Below, one piece after another: positions 31,274 through 40,888 of a stretch of 64,000 nt of DNA (position 1 is the first letter of the stretch; each line of letters opens with the position of its first letter). The stretch is from positions 1-64,000 of the forward strand of contig CAWBOY010000006.1 of NCBI GenBank assembly GCA_963790585.1, given 5' to 3'. The notes under the pieces are model-generated. The model saw nothing but the letters and a program-made list of their open reading frames with translations, did no database searches and was not told the DNA's origin. The position numbers were made by a program, and so were the translations under genes. Origin of the DNA: CAWBOY01 sp963790585. Its GTDB lineage: Bacteria; Planctomycetota; Planctomycetia; Gemmatales; Gemmataceae.

Positions 31274-32091
31274 GAGTTTCGCGTCAAAAACCGGCCCGTC
31301 GACGCAGACGCGTCGGTAATCCCAACCATCTTCCGTGCGAATTCGCGTCACGCAGCTGAAACAGATCCCGACACCGCAGGCCATCGGCGTCTCCAAGGAG
31401 AGCTGGCAGGGGACGCCCCGTTCCTCGGCCAATTGAGCGAGCGCGTGCAACATCGGCTCGGGGCCGCAGCCGACCAGTTGTTGCGGCAACGATTGTTGAC
31501 GAAGCAGATCCGTCACATAGCCTTTGTAGCCGACGCTGCCATCGTCGCTTGCCAAGTGAACCTCAGCGCCGGCAGCGCGGAAGTCGGCCAGTCCCGCGGC
31601 GAGATCGGCGGTGCGAACTCCATAATAGAGCGACACGCGCTGTGCCGACTTTGTCTGGGAGGGCGGCCGCCATAGCCTCTTGTGCCGAGGAGATCACGGA
31701 CATGGGCCAGGAACGGCGTTTGGCCGATGCCGCCGGCTACAAGGCCGACGTGGTCGAGCGCGCCGAAGTCGGGAAAGCCGTTGCCGAGCGGGCCCCACAC
31801 CTCGATCGCCTCACCGGCGCGGACCGTGGCCAACAGGCCGGTCATCTTGCCGACGACGAGATAAACGACATCGATCGCAATCGGTAGGCCAGCCGCATCG
31901 ACAACGGTGTCGTATAAGGCAAAAGGTCTCGCCAGGAGAGGATCCGAGCGGCCGGGCAGCCGCAACATCACGAATTGCCCCGGCCGAATGCGCTCGGCCA
32001 GCTCGGGACTATGGAGGCGAATGCGATAGGTCTGTCGCGCCAGGCCGACATTTTCGATAACCGGTGCGGTGGCCTGGACAATCGGACTCAT
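31250..32091 (-). CDS. pyrK: Dihydroorotate dehydrogenase electron-transfer subunit PyrK-like (one frameshift)
   Basis: A flavin and 2Fe-2S protein that passes electrons from dihydroorotate dehydrogenase PyrD to NAD+. The N-terminal FAD-binding barrel includes PGQFVMLRLPG and DPLLARPFALYD; then come the NAD region (GLVAGGIGQTPFLA) and the iron-sulfur cluster ligands in ACGVGICFSCVTRI and RRVCVDGPVF. The frame changes near 31640-31690, one base missing. The final codons VLASRER-stop come from a palindromic repeat. The start overlaps the stop of the pseudouridine synthase gene by 4 bp. No pyrD is adjacent. Confidence 0.87.
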
Positions 32092-32931
32092 CGGGGGCGT
32101 CTTCCCTTGAGCGATAGGGGGCGTTTCCGTGGCTCGGCCGGTTGGTCATTTGTTGGGGTCAAGCGCTTCTTTGGCGCGGGCTTTTCGGGAGCCGCGGGCG
32201 CTTCCTGTGCCGTGCCAGGCCGCTCGACGGATTTGCGTAATCGAGCCAGGTCTTCAGCGGGCAAGGGGCGCGATTTACCGCTGCGTAGCCGACCGAGCGT
32301 CACTGGGCCGATGGCGGTCCGTTTGAGGCGCAAAACCTTGTGGTCAAGCCGCGCCAACATGCGGCGAATCTCGCGGTTCTTCCCTTCCGCCAGTACGATT
32401 TCGAGCCAGGTGCTATCGCCTTGACTTTTGAGCCTTTTGTACGCGCCGTGCTTTGACGTGGCCGTCGCTGAGCCAGACGCCGGTCAGGAGCTTGGTCAAA
32501 TCCTCATGCGACGGCGAGCCGGCCACCTGGACAAGGTAGGTCTTCTCGATTCCGTAACGCGGATGTGTCAGTTGATTGGCTAGATCGCCGTCGTTCGTGA
32601 GCATCAGCAGGCCTTCGCTGTCTTCGTCGAGTCGCCCGACGGTGTAGACGCGTTCGCTTATATGCTCGACGAGATCAATGGCGCACGGGCGGCCTGACGG
32701 GTCGTGATTGGTGCAAAGATAGCCGCGCGGCTTGTTCAATAACCAATAGACGAGCCGTTCCGAGTGCAGCGGCTGGCCATCGACCATGACCTCCTGGCCC
32801 GGTTCGACCTGGGTGCCCAGCTCGCGCACGACTTCGCCGCCGATAGTGATGCGGCCGCGCTGAATGAGTTGATCGCAATAGCGCCGCGAGCCGACTCCGG
32901 CGTGCGCTAGATATTTGTTGAGACGTTCCAT
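32088..32931 (-). CDS. rluB: Pseudouridine synthase, RluB/RsuA family (one frameshift)
   Basis: A 23S (or 16S) rRNA pseudouridine synthase. The S4 RNA-binding domain comes first (ERLNKYLAHAGVGSRRYCDQ), then the catalytic Asp in VGRLDEDSEGLLMLTNDG and the C-terminal motif GKNREIRRML. Near 32425-32440 the frame changes; removing one G from GTACAAAAGG gives KLKSQGDSTWLEIVLAEGKN. The tail is long, basic and proline-rich. RluB and RsuA cannot be firmly separated here. Translational coupling to pyrK is suggested by a 4-bp overlap. ATG 32931 gives the usual MERLNKYL start. Confidence 0.85.
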
Positions 32932-32966
32932 AAGGGGCATTATAGCGATTGGTGTCGCCGCTCCAA

Positions 32967-33805
32967 TTATTCAACAAACGTCACTTCCACCGGCGCGGGA
33001 ATAATGCCCGCTTTATGTCCTTCGTCGAGCAAGCGCCGCACCGCTTCGCGGCCGCGAGGGCCATAGTCGAGCGTCCACTCGTTCACGTACATGCCAACGA
33101 ACTTATCCGCGAGCGATTTGTCCATGTCCCGAGCGTATTGCAGTGCATAGTCGAGAGCCGCGCTACGATGATCGAGTGAGTATTGAATGCTTTCCTTGAG
33201 CAACCGACTGACTTGACTTATAACCGCTGGCCCAAGATTACGCCGAACGACGTTGCCGCCTAAAGGTAACGGCAGGCCGGTGCGCCCTGCCACCAGACGC
33301 CGAGATCGACGATCAATTGCAGGCCTTGATTCTGAAACGTCAGCTGGCCTTCGTGGATAATCAAACCGGCGTCGAAGCCGCCGGTGGCGACGGCATCGAG
33401 GATCTTGTCGAACGGCATGACCTCATAAGTAAAGCCCTGCGGCAATAAGAGCCGCAACGTGAGAAACGCAGTCGTCATTGTTCCGGGCACGGCGATGCGG
33501 GCCGAGCGCAGCTCGTCGAGTGACATCGAGCGCTTGGCGACGACCATCGGGCCGTAGCGATCGCCCATGCTACAGCCGCTTGGCAACAGAGCATACTTAT
33601 CCAAAAGCTGAGCGTAAGCGTGAATGCTCACGGCGCTGACTTCGAGTTCTCCGCGCAAAGCACGACGATTGAGAGTCTCTATGTCCTGTAGTTCGTGGCG
33701 AAACTCGAGGTTGCCGGTGTCGATTTTGTTGTGAGCGAGCGCGTAGAACATGAAGGCGTCGTCGGGGTCGGGGCTGTGGCCGACGGTGATACGTTGTTTG
33801 CTCAT
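32967..33805 (-). CDS. mqnD: 1,4-dihydroxy-6-naphthoate synthase MqnD (one frameshift)
   Basis: A futalosine-pathway enzyme that turns cyclic dehypoxanthinyl futalosine into 1,4-dihydroxy-6-naphthoate for menaquinone. It has a periplasmic-binding-protein fold; the signature is ITVGHSPDPDDAFMFYAL at the N-terminus, then SGCSMGDRYGPMVV and DAGLIIHEGQLTF. Near 33280-33290 the frame changes; one missing base gives WWQGRTGLPLPLGGN and the helical C-terminus, ending VEVTFVE. Start ATG 33805 is 28 codons inside the longest frame, because the upstream part is encoded by a palindromic repeat. Confidence 0.88.
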
Positions 33806-33818
33806 GGGAAACCGCCCA

Positions 33819-33884
33819 TTTATATAGCCCCCGGCTTGCCGGGGGTGAAACAGAAAACCCCCGGCAAGCCGGGGGCTATATAAA
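33819..33884. repeat. Perfect palindromic repeat (27-bp arms)
   Basis: TTTATATAGCCCCCGGCTTG... (33819-33845) is mirrored exactly at 33858-33884, around a 12-nt A-rich loop. It lies between mqnD and the DUF1501 gene, both minus strand. It is the most perfect hairpin in the window. Only one copy is present here. Confidence 0.85.
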
Positions 33885-33901
33885 GGCAACCGCTGTTATT
33901 C

Positions 33902-35260
33902 TTAGCCAATTAACTCTTTCATCGCCGTTCCTTCGACGAGGAACTGGGGACGGCCGGTCGGGTCGAGGATCGTCGTGGTCGGGTCGATACCGAGATTATG
34001 ATAGAGGGTGGCAAAGACTTCCGCGAACTGGATGGGGCGATCCTTGGCATATTCGCCCAGGCGGTTGGTCGAGCCGACGACCTGGCCGAGCTTCATGCCG
34101 CCGCCGGCGAGAAGCGCGCAGCTCACTTGAGGCCAATGATCGCGGCCGGCGTCCTTGTTGATGCGCGGTGTGCGGCCGAACTCGCCCCAGACGACGACCG
34201 AGACGTCGTTCAACATCCCGCGCACGTCGAGATCATCAATCAGAGCGCTCAAAGCCTGATCGAGCTTGGAGCCGTGGTCGCGGACGAGATCGAAGTTTTT
34301 GCTGTGGCTGTCCCACCGTCCGTAAGAAAGCGTCACGCAGCGAACGCCCGCTTCGACGAGCCGCCGGGCCATGAGGAACTGCTCGTTCACGGTTGGCGAG
34401 CCGTCGAACTGGAATTTGTAAGGCTTGCCGTCGCCGTAGCGCTCGCGGACCTTGTCGCTTTCACGCGACAGGTCGAGGGCTTCGAGCAATCGGCTTGACG
34501 TCAGCACGCCGAGCGCCCGTTCCGTGATGGCGTCGATGCTCTTGAGGTTGCCGCTGGCGTCGATTTCGGAGCGAAGGCCATCGAAGCTCGTCATGAGCTT
34601 TTTGCGATCTCGTAGTTGCTCAATCGTTGCCCCGCGCAGAGTCAGATCGGCCATACCCGGGCCATCGGGCTTGAACGCGGCGTAAGACGAGCCGAGAAAA
34701 CCGGCTTGCCCCGAATCGCCCCAGGGAGCGTGCTGAGCCTTGCCGGCGAGGCCGACGAATGCGGGCACGGACGGATCGATCGGGCCACGGACTTTAGCCA
34801 CGGCAGCGCCGAGACTCGGTCGGCCGCCCAACGACTTAAGCGAATCGGGTTTCCAGCCGGTCATGCACTGGATCGCATCATGGCCGCCGGTCGCTCCGAC
34901 GATGGAACGTAGGATCGCACATTTGTCCATGCGGGCGGCGATCAGCGGAAAGGTTTCGCCGATCTGAATGCCGTTGACGTTGGTTGCGATCGGCTTGAAT
35001 TCGCCTTTGATGTCGACCGGAGCTTCGGGCTTGAGGTCCCACATGTCTTGATGGGGCGGGCCGCCGCCGAGAAAGATGTTGATTACTGATTTATTTTGAT
35101 TCGTCGTCACGCCGGCCTTGGCTTCGGCACGGTAAATATCAGCGAGAGAAAGGGCGCCGGCACCGATGCCGAGGGCGCCGATGCGAAGGAAGCCACGGCG
35201 ATTGACGCCGTCACAAAGTCGTGTCTTTTGACCCAGAATTGTCAGCATGGTCTGAGACAT
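33902..35260 (-). CDS. DUF1501 domain protein with Tat signal
   Basis: A 452-residue exported protein of the DUF1501 family (alkaline-phosphatase-like fold), abundant in planctomycetes. The Tat-type signal is NRRGFLRIGALGIGAGALSL near residues 20-39. The core contains INIFLGGGPPHQDMWDLKPE, GRWDSHSKNFD and VVWGEFGRTPRINKDAGRDH, the conserved metal-site-like residues. Function is unproven. These genes usually sit next to a DUF1549/DUF1553 cytochrome gene, which is missing here. Intact. Confidence 0.92.
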   Translation of the reverse strand: MSQTMLTILGQKTRLCDGVNRRGFLRIGALGIGAGALSLADIYRAEAKAGVTTNQNKSVINIFLGGGPPHQDMWDLKPEAPVDIKGEFKPIATNVNGIQIGETFPLIAARMDKCAILRSIVGATGGHDAIQCMTGWKPDSLKSLGGRPSLGAAVAKVRGPIDPSVPAFVGLAGKAQHAPWGDSGQAGFLGSSYAAFKPDGPGMADLTLRGATIEQLRDRKKLMTSFDGLRSEIDASGNLKSIDAITERALGVLTSSRLLEALDLSRESDKVRERYGDGKPYKFQFDGSPTVNEQFLMARRLVEAGVRCVTLSYGRWDSHSKNFDLVRDHGSKLDQALSALIDDLDVRGMLNDVSVVVWGEFGRTPRINKDAGRDHWPQVSCALLAGGGMKLGQVVGSTNRLGEYAKDRPIQFAEVFATLYHNLGIDPTTTILDPTGRPQFLVEGTAMKELIG

Positions 35261-35550
35261 CCTTTCAAACGGAGGGAGGCTACCCCGGCATTTGGGCCGG
35301 CATGCGCAATGCGGAATAGACCGCTGGAAGGTCTATCGAGGCGGGATCTTCTTTGGTTCTGCACGATAAGCTAAGGCCTGGCACTGAAGCTGTCAAGCAG
35401 AAAGGGAATTTCTGTCTAGGATATTTGCGAAGTTGTGGGACGTCGTCCATACCGAAAGGCGCAAATCGAGCAAACCGAAGTGAACCACTGCAACTCTGCT
35501 CTTGATTATGTTAAAATACGTTGGATTTTTCAGCGAAATAGGGGCTAACT
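35261..35550. other. Intergenic region, no gene seen
   Basis: About 290 bp upstream of both the minus-strand DUF1501 gene and the small plus-strand gene. No RNA gene or repeat is recognised. TAAAAT near 35511 could be a -10 box for the small gene, without a convincing -35. Confidence 0.4.
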
Positions 35551-35767
35551 ATGGCCGGGGCAGTGGCAAACTGCCGTTTTCCTTTACACAAAAAAGTATG
35601 TGACCCAATGGCAAGATAATCTAAGTACGGTTAAGCGGCCTTTCACGCATCAAGAATGGATCGTGATCCCGATCACCGATCCAGCCGAGCAGGCGGAACT
35701 CGACCGCCGGTGCGACGCTGCTGAGATTGTTTTGGCCGAGGCAGAACTCAAAGCCGCGAAAAGATAA
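35551..35767 (+). CDS. Small hypothetical protein (one frameshift)
   Basis: ATG 35551 follows AGGGG by 8 nt and opens MAGAVANCRFPLHKK. If one A is removed from the A6 run at 35590-35595 the frame continues with YVTQWQDNLSTVKRPFTHQE, then WIVIPITDPAEQAELDRRCD and a Lys/Ala/Glu-rich helical tail, ending at the TAA at 35765. That second part looks clearly like protein. About 71 residues; family not recognised. No signal peptide or membrane helix. Confidence 0.5.
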
Positions 35768-35970
35768 GCCTGACGCTTTGCGCAAAGCGGAAAAGCGTAA
35801 ATTGACAAAACGCAAGTGAATGTCGCCTGGGGTTCTCCGCGGATTTGTTTGCATGTCGCCCTTTATTACGCCGCAAATCCAAAGCGTACAATAGTTTTGA
35901 GCCGAGGGGGCATGTGCAGGTCTGTCCAGCATTTTTTGCACACGAGTCAATCGCAGCGGAGTCTTTTTTC

Positions 35971-36593
35971 ATGTGGCCGGAGCAACCGCAAACGCAGGAA
36001 ATGCTGAGTCAGGCGCGCCACGGCGAAGCCGACGCCGTCGAGCGCTTGCTTACCGCCCACCGCGAGCCGCTACGGCGCATGATCGACATGCGCCTCGATC
36101 CCGCCTTGGCGGCCCGCCTTGATGCCAGCGACATCGTTCAAGACGTTCTTCTCGAAGCGCATCGTCGACTGAGCGATTATCTGCGCGATCCGGTGATGCC
36201 GTTTCATCTTTGGCTGCGTCATATCGCCAAAGATCACATGATTGACGCCCATCGTCGCCATCGCGTCGCCCAGCGACGGAGCCTCGATCGGGAACAGCCG
36301 ATTGTCCCCGCCGCCCTGGACGATCATTCCTCATTTGAGCTGGCCGGGCAATTATTGGACAGGAATTGACGCCGGCCAGCGCCGCCGTCCATCATGAGCT
36401 GCAACGCCGCTTGAGTACGGCGATCGGCGAGCTAAACGAGCAAGACCGCGAAGTCATCTTGATGCGCCATGCGGAGCAGCTGTCGAATCAAGAAGTGGCG
36501 CAGGCTCTTGAGCTAACGGAGCCGGCGGCGGCGATGCGGTATTTGCGGGCGGTAAGGAAACTGCGGAGCGCACTGTTGCCCGGCGGTGGATAG
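35971..36593 (+). CDS. ECF-type RNA polymerase sigma factor, planctomycete type (one frameshift)
   Basis: A small sigma70-family factor. Region 2 is seen as LDASDIVQDVLLEAHRRL and FHLWLRHIAKDHMIDAHRRH; region 4 as ELNEQDREVILMRHAEQLSN followed by QEVAQALELTEPAAAMRYLR. Between them, near 36355-36362, one base is missing, taking QLLD into LTPASAAVHHELQ. ATG 35971 follows GGAGTC. It is followed within 540 bp by a Ser/Thr kinase, a recurrent planctomycete arrangement in which kinase and sigma factor form one signalling unit. Confidence 0.87.
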
Positions 36594-36652
36594 CGCTCCA
36601 CGCTGTTCATCGGAATCATTGTCCTGATCCAATAACCCCGAGGAACGTATCA

Positions 36653-37124
36653 ATGACGGTTGAAACCGCCAAGGTGGAAGGTCGGCGCAAGCTCGATTAC
36701 AAATCGTATGCGGAGCTGTTGGCCGATGCGGACAAGCTAAGTTCAGGCCCGATCAACACCCTCGGCAACTGGTCGGCTGGGCAAATCTTCGTCCACCTCG
36801 CCAAAGCGTACAAAGGTGCGATCGATGGTTTTCCGTTTGTCTTTCCCTGGTACTTTCGCGATGGCCTGGATGTTCAAGAAAAGGCTGCTTGCGGGCTCAA
36901 TGCCGTCAGGGTTCAAGATGACGCCACAAGTTGCCGCCTCGTTGGCACCCGAGTCCATCACCACGGCGACAGGCCTGGCCGAGCTTCATGCCGCCGTGGA
37001 GAGGTTGGAGCGCGAACCCAATCGAGCCACACATCCGATCTTCGGCAACTTGAGCAAAGAAGAATACGACACACTCAATCTTAAACATGCAAGCATGCAC
37101 ATGAGTTTCCTCGTTCCGGCGTGA
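36653..37124 (+). CDS. DUF1569 protein (one frameshift)
   Basis: A DinB-like four-helix protein of the DUF1569 family. The first part carries LGNWSAGQIFVHLAKAYKGA with the conserved His, then near 36855 the frame changes; removing one G from CGCGATGG gives MAWMFKKRLLAGSMPSGFKM, the family's basic proline-glycine turn, and the C-terminal LNLKHASMHMSF with the second His pair. Function unknown. It lies between the sigma factor and the kinase genes with gaps of 59 and 7 bp, so it is probably in their operon. Confidence 0.8.
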
Positions 37125-37131
37125 GGAAAAA

Positions 37132-38897
37132 ATGGCCGCCCCCTCCATCGATCAGGAGCGTGACGAACGACTCGCCCGGCTGTTGGCGGATCTGGGCGAG
37201 CAGAAGCGCCAGGGCCAGGTTCCGGACCTAGAAGCCGCTTGTTCGCGGCATACCGACCTCAGCTCGGAGCTGCGACAGCTTTGGGCAGCAGCTCAGTTCG
37301 CCGATGTCTTCGCGCGCTCGTCGCAGTCGACGGCTCCGAGAAATGCGCCCTCCTCCGCTCCTCTTGCAGCACTCTTACCCCGCGATTTTGGCGATTATCA
37401 TCTTCTCGAAGAGCTGGGTCGCGGCGGGATGGGTGTCGTCTATAAGGCGAAACAAAAAAGCCTCGGCCGCACTGTCGCCCTCAAGATGATTCTGCGCGGC
37501 GACCTGGCGACGTCGGCGGACCTCGCTCGATTTCACGGCGAAGCGCAGGCGGCAGCGCACCTCGATCACCCGAACATTGTCGCGGTGTATGACGCCGGTG
37601 AAGTCGGCGGGCAGGCCTATTTCACGATGCGACACGTCGAAGGACCGACACTGGCGACGGCCATGAGCGGCGTGCCATTGCCGCCGCGCGAGGCGGCCAG
37701 GCTCCTGGCTGCCATCGGCCGTGGCGTCGATTTCGCTCATAAGCGCGGCGTACTCCATCGCGACCTGAAGCCATCCAATATCATGCTGTCGATGTCGGCG
37801 CGAGCCGACGGGGCAGAGATCCCGCCTTTATCAGTCCGGCTCAAAGACGCTGTACCGCTCGTGACCGATTTCGGTTTGGCAAAACGCGCGACCCGGAACG
37901 GGCAGCGCGATTGGGGGCTTGACGCTCACTGGCGCGGCTGTCGGCACGCCGGCCTATATGGCGCCCGAACAGGTCAGCGGCAGTCGCGGTAAGCCGAGTC
38001 CGGCTAGCGATGTCTATAGCCTGGGTGTCATCCTTTACGAGATGCTAACTGGTCGGCCGCCATTTCAGGCGGCAACGCCGGTCGACACACTGTTACTCGT
38101 CCTCGACCAAGACCCGGTGCGGCCACGTTTGCTCAACCCAACCGTCGATCCTGATTTGGAGTTAATCTGCCTCAAATGCATTCAAAAGGAACCGGATCTG
38201 CGTTACGCCTCCGCGGCTCTACTGGCGAACGATCTCGAAGCCTGGGCGCGCGGCGAGCGGACTTCGGTGCGTAGTACGAGCATCAGTGACCTTGGCCAGC
38301 TATTTAGCCGAGTCATGCGTGACACGCCTCATGCTCCCGTACTCGAAAACTGGGGAATGCTGTGGATGGCCCATAGCGGCATGGTGCTGCTGCAATGCGT
38401 TCTCACGACGATCATGGCCTGGAATGGCGTCACGAATCCCGCCTGGTATCTGCTCCTGTGGGGCGGCGGCCTTTGTCTTTGGGGCGGGATCTTTTGGTCG
38501 ATGCGGAAGCGCGGGACCGGTGCTGTTTGTCGAGCGGCAATTCGCTCATGTTTGGGGCGGAGCCGTCGCCGCGACAATCGGCGTTTTTCTTGTTGAGATA
38601 TTGCTGGGCCTGCCCGTGTTGAAGCTCGCCCCGATCTTGGCTGTAATCGCGGGACTTACGTTCACCGTGAAAGCCGGAATGCTCTCGGGCGAGTTTTATG
38701 TTCAGGCGATCGCCCTGTATCTCACTGCGATCCCGATGGCGCTGTTCCCCGATTATGCGCCGTTGATTTTCGGGGCTGTCACCGCGGCCTCGTTTTTCGT
38801 GCCGGGGTTGAAATACCATCGCCAACGGGTGCGCTCACGGGCTGGCTCATCTATAATCGCTAGAATTGCTCCCAGCAAGAGTGCAAGCGGGCCATGA
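37132..38897 (+). CDS. Membrane Ser/Thr protein kinase (two frameshifts)
   Basis: A Hanks-type kinase. Glycine loop ELGRGGMGVVYKA, ATP-binding K118 (VALKMI), catalytic loop HRDLKPSN (D211), DFGLA (D246) and GTPAYMAPEQ are all present. A 60-residue N-terminal helix precedes the kinase domain, as usual for planctomycete ECF-linked kinases. The C-terminus holds four to five membrane helices with no sensor domain. Frame changes occur near 37910 (G5 run, one extra G) and near 38517 (one extra base after CGCGGG). The neighbouring sigma factor is the likely partner (inference). Confidence 0.85.
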
Positions 38898-38922
38898 TCT
38901 CGGGAACTCAGAGGAATTCTCT

Positions 38923-39138
38923 ATGAACCGTGAATTTAGTGTCGTCATCGAACGCGACGAAGATGCGTTTTACGTAGTTTCCGTCCCAGTGCTGCGGGGT
39001 TGCCACACCCAGGCTCGTTCTCTCGATGATTTAATGGAACGCGTGCGCGAAGCGATTTCGTTATGTCTCGAAGTGGAGGCTGAGAAAACTGAAGGGCTGG
39101 AATTTATCGGCGTTCAACGCGCGGGTGTTCACGTATGA
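38923..39138 (+). CDS. hicB: HicB-family antitoxin
   Basis: A 71-residue partial-RNase-H-fold antitoxin: FSVVIERDEDAFYVVSVPVL, GCHTQARSLDDLMERVREAI. It neutralises HicA, and larger HicB proteins also repress the operon; this short form lacks a recognisable DNA-binding domain. AGAGGA lies 8 nt before the ATG. Its stop overlaps the hicA start by 4 bp. Confidence 0.92.
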   Translation: MNREFSVVIERDEDAFYVVSVPVLRGCHTQARSLDDLMERVREAISLCLEVEAEKTEGLEFIGVQRAGVHV

Positions 39139-39365
39139 GCGGCAAATTGCCAGCATTGACCGGAGCCGAGCTGATCAAGGCTCTCGAGCGCTGTGGATTT
39201 TCGGTAGTGCGGGTTCGTGGCAGCCACCATTTCTTAAGCCATGCGGATGGACGCACTACTTTGGTACCGGTGCATCTGGGTGACACCGTCGGTAGAGGTT
39301 TAATAAGTAAGATTCTTCGCTATACCGACTTGGATAGAGAACAATTCCGTAAATTGTTCGGCTAG
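39135..39365 (+). CDS. hicA: HicA-family mRNA interferase toxin
   Basis: A 76-residue dsRBD-like toxin that cleaves mRNA independently of the ribosome. The active His is in VRGSHHFLSH (H31/H32), and the family signature VPVHLGDTVGRGLISKILR follows. The ATGA overlap with hicB indicates coupled translation with the antitoxin made first. Both genes are intact, unlike many neighbours. Confidence 0.93.
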   Translation: MSGKLPALTGAELIKALERCGFSVVRVRGSHHFLSHADGRTTLVPVHLGDTVGRGLISKILRYTDLDREQFRKLFG

Positions 39366-39513
39366 GTAGACCGCAGCGCCTCTCCGACCCCTTCCCCAAC
39401 AACATGTCTTTTTTCTCCAGAATAATCATTGCATTCCGCAGAACGTGCTGCGATAATCGTGGCAGCATTGAGAGATCCCGTCTGTCTTTCTTTTCCGGTG
39501 AGGCATCTCGATC

Positions 39514-40801
39514 ATGGACCGGACCTATCGCATCTGGTATCTTCTGGCCGTTGTGCTGGCCCTTGTGCCGCCCGGCGTCAGAATGCTGTTGTGGTTACGG
39601 CCAACCTCCGCACCCGTCGACGCGGAGATGGCGAAGGCTGGCGAAGTCTTGTTCAAGCATGAATGGAAGGTCAAGGATTCCTTGACCCCAGGCGGTGATG
39701 GCCTTGGCCCCGTCTTCAATGCGAGTTCTTGCGTCGCCTGCCACAATCAAGGCGGCCGGCTTGGCGCCAGCGGCGGCAATGAACACAACGTCACTACCTT
39801 CAACGTTCATGGCGCTCGCGGGATGGCCTCTAAATCGGGCGTCATTCATAAGCAGAGTACGACTGGCATCGTGGAAAGCGAAACGCATCTCACCGCCATT
39901 GCGCTGTCCGTTGGAGCGTCTCGTCAACCTCCGCCTCCGCCGCCCGGGGGACAACATTGCAATTACGTGCCGCCGCCTCCGCCGCTCTGGCATTTGTCGG
40001 AGCGGAATACGCCGGCTCTCTTCGGTAGCAAGCTGATAGATGAGATTCCCGAGCGCGTCATCGTCGGTGGCGAGCGGACGCAGCGTATCAAAGCCGGTTT
40101 CACGACGGCGCACGATGAAAAGGCTCCCGTCGGAAGGGCCTTGAGACTTGCTGATGGCCGCATCGGTCGATTCGGCTGGAAAGCCCAAACCGCCTCGCTG
40201 GCCGACTTCGTCCAGGGAGCCTGCGCCAACGAGCTGGGGCTCAGCAATCCCGGTGCGGCTCAGCCGATCCCACTCTACAAGTATGGACAAGCCGTCCAAT
40301 CCACCGGCTACGATTTGACACAACAACAATGCGATCAACTGACCGCTTTCTGTGCTTCACTCACACGTCCTGTCCAACGTCTGCCGAAAGACGTGTCGGC
40401 AGATCAGGCCAGCGCGCGGCAAGACTCTCTTCACCCAAGTCGGCTGTGCGGATTGCCATACGCCAAAGCTCGGCTCAGTTGATGGCATCTACAGCGATCT
40501 CCTTCTCCATCGCATGGGCCAGGATTTGATCGGCGGCGGCTCTTATGGTGAGCCTCCCGAGCCGTTGCCTGGGGCTCCCGGCGGCGACCCTGCCCCGACG
40601 CCTGACGAATGGCGCACACCGCCACTTTGGGGCGTAGCCGACTCCGCTCCGTACATGCACGATGGCCGAGCGAAGACCCTTATAGAAGCCATTACATTGC
40701 ACGGCGGCCAGGGGAAGCGCTCGGCAGACAAATTCAGTGGGCTGGATGTCGTTGAGAAAAACCAACTTATCGGCTTCCTTCAGACATTGCGAGCACCTTG
40801 A
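39514..40801 (+). CDS. Di-heme thiol-oxidoreductase-like cytochrome (DUF1111; one frameshift)
   Basis: An exported or membrane-anchored c-type cytochrome with an N-terminal helix and two heme sites, SSCVACHN and GCADCHTP, resembling DUF1111/di-heme peroxidase-like proteins; RTPPLWGVADSAPYMHDGRA near the end is the family's distal-heme motif. An unusual proline-rich insert (P6 and P5 runs around GGQHCNYV) lies near residues 145-160. The frame changes near 40395-40425 (one extra base) just before the second heme. It follows hicA by about 150 bp. Physiological partner unknown. Confidence 0.8.
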
Positions 40802-40814
40802 TTTCCGCCTGAGT

Positions 40815-40873
40815 CAGCCCCAGACGCGATTGTTTCTCTCCGAAGCAGCCGCGCGTCTGGGGCTGGTTGTTTT
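40815..40873 (+). terminator. Inverted repeat after the di-heme cytochrome, possible terminator
   Basis: CAGCCCCAGACGCG (40815-40828) pairs exactly with CGCGTCTGGGGCTG (40852-40865), followed by GTTGTTTT. The T-run is broken, so termination efficiency is uncertain. The next gene starts at 40889. Confidence 0.5.
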
Positions 40874-40888
40874 CCGGGCCGATCCACC

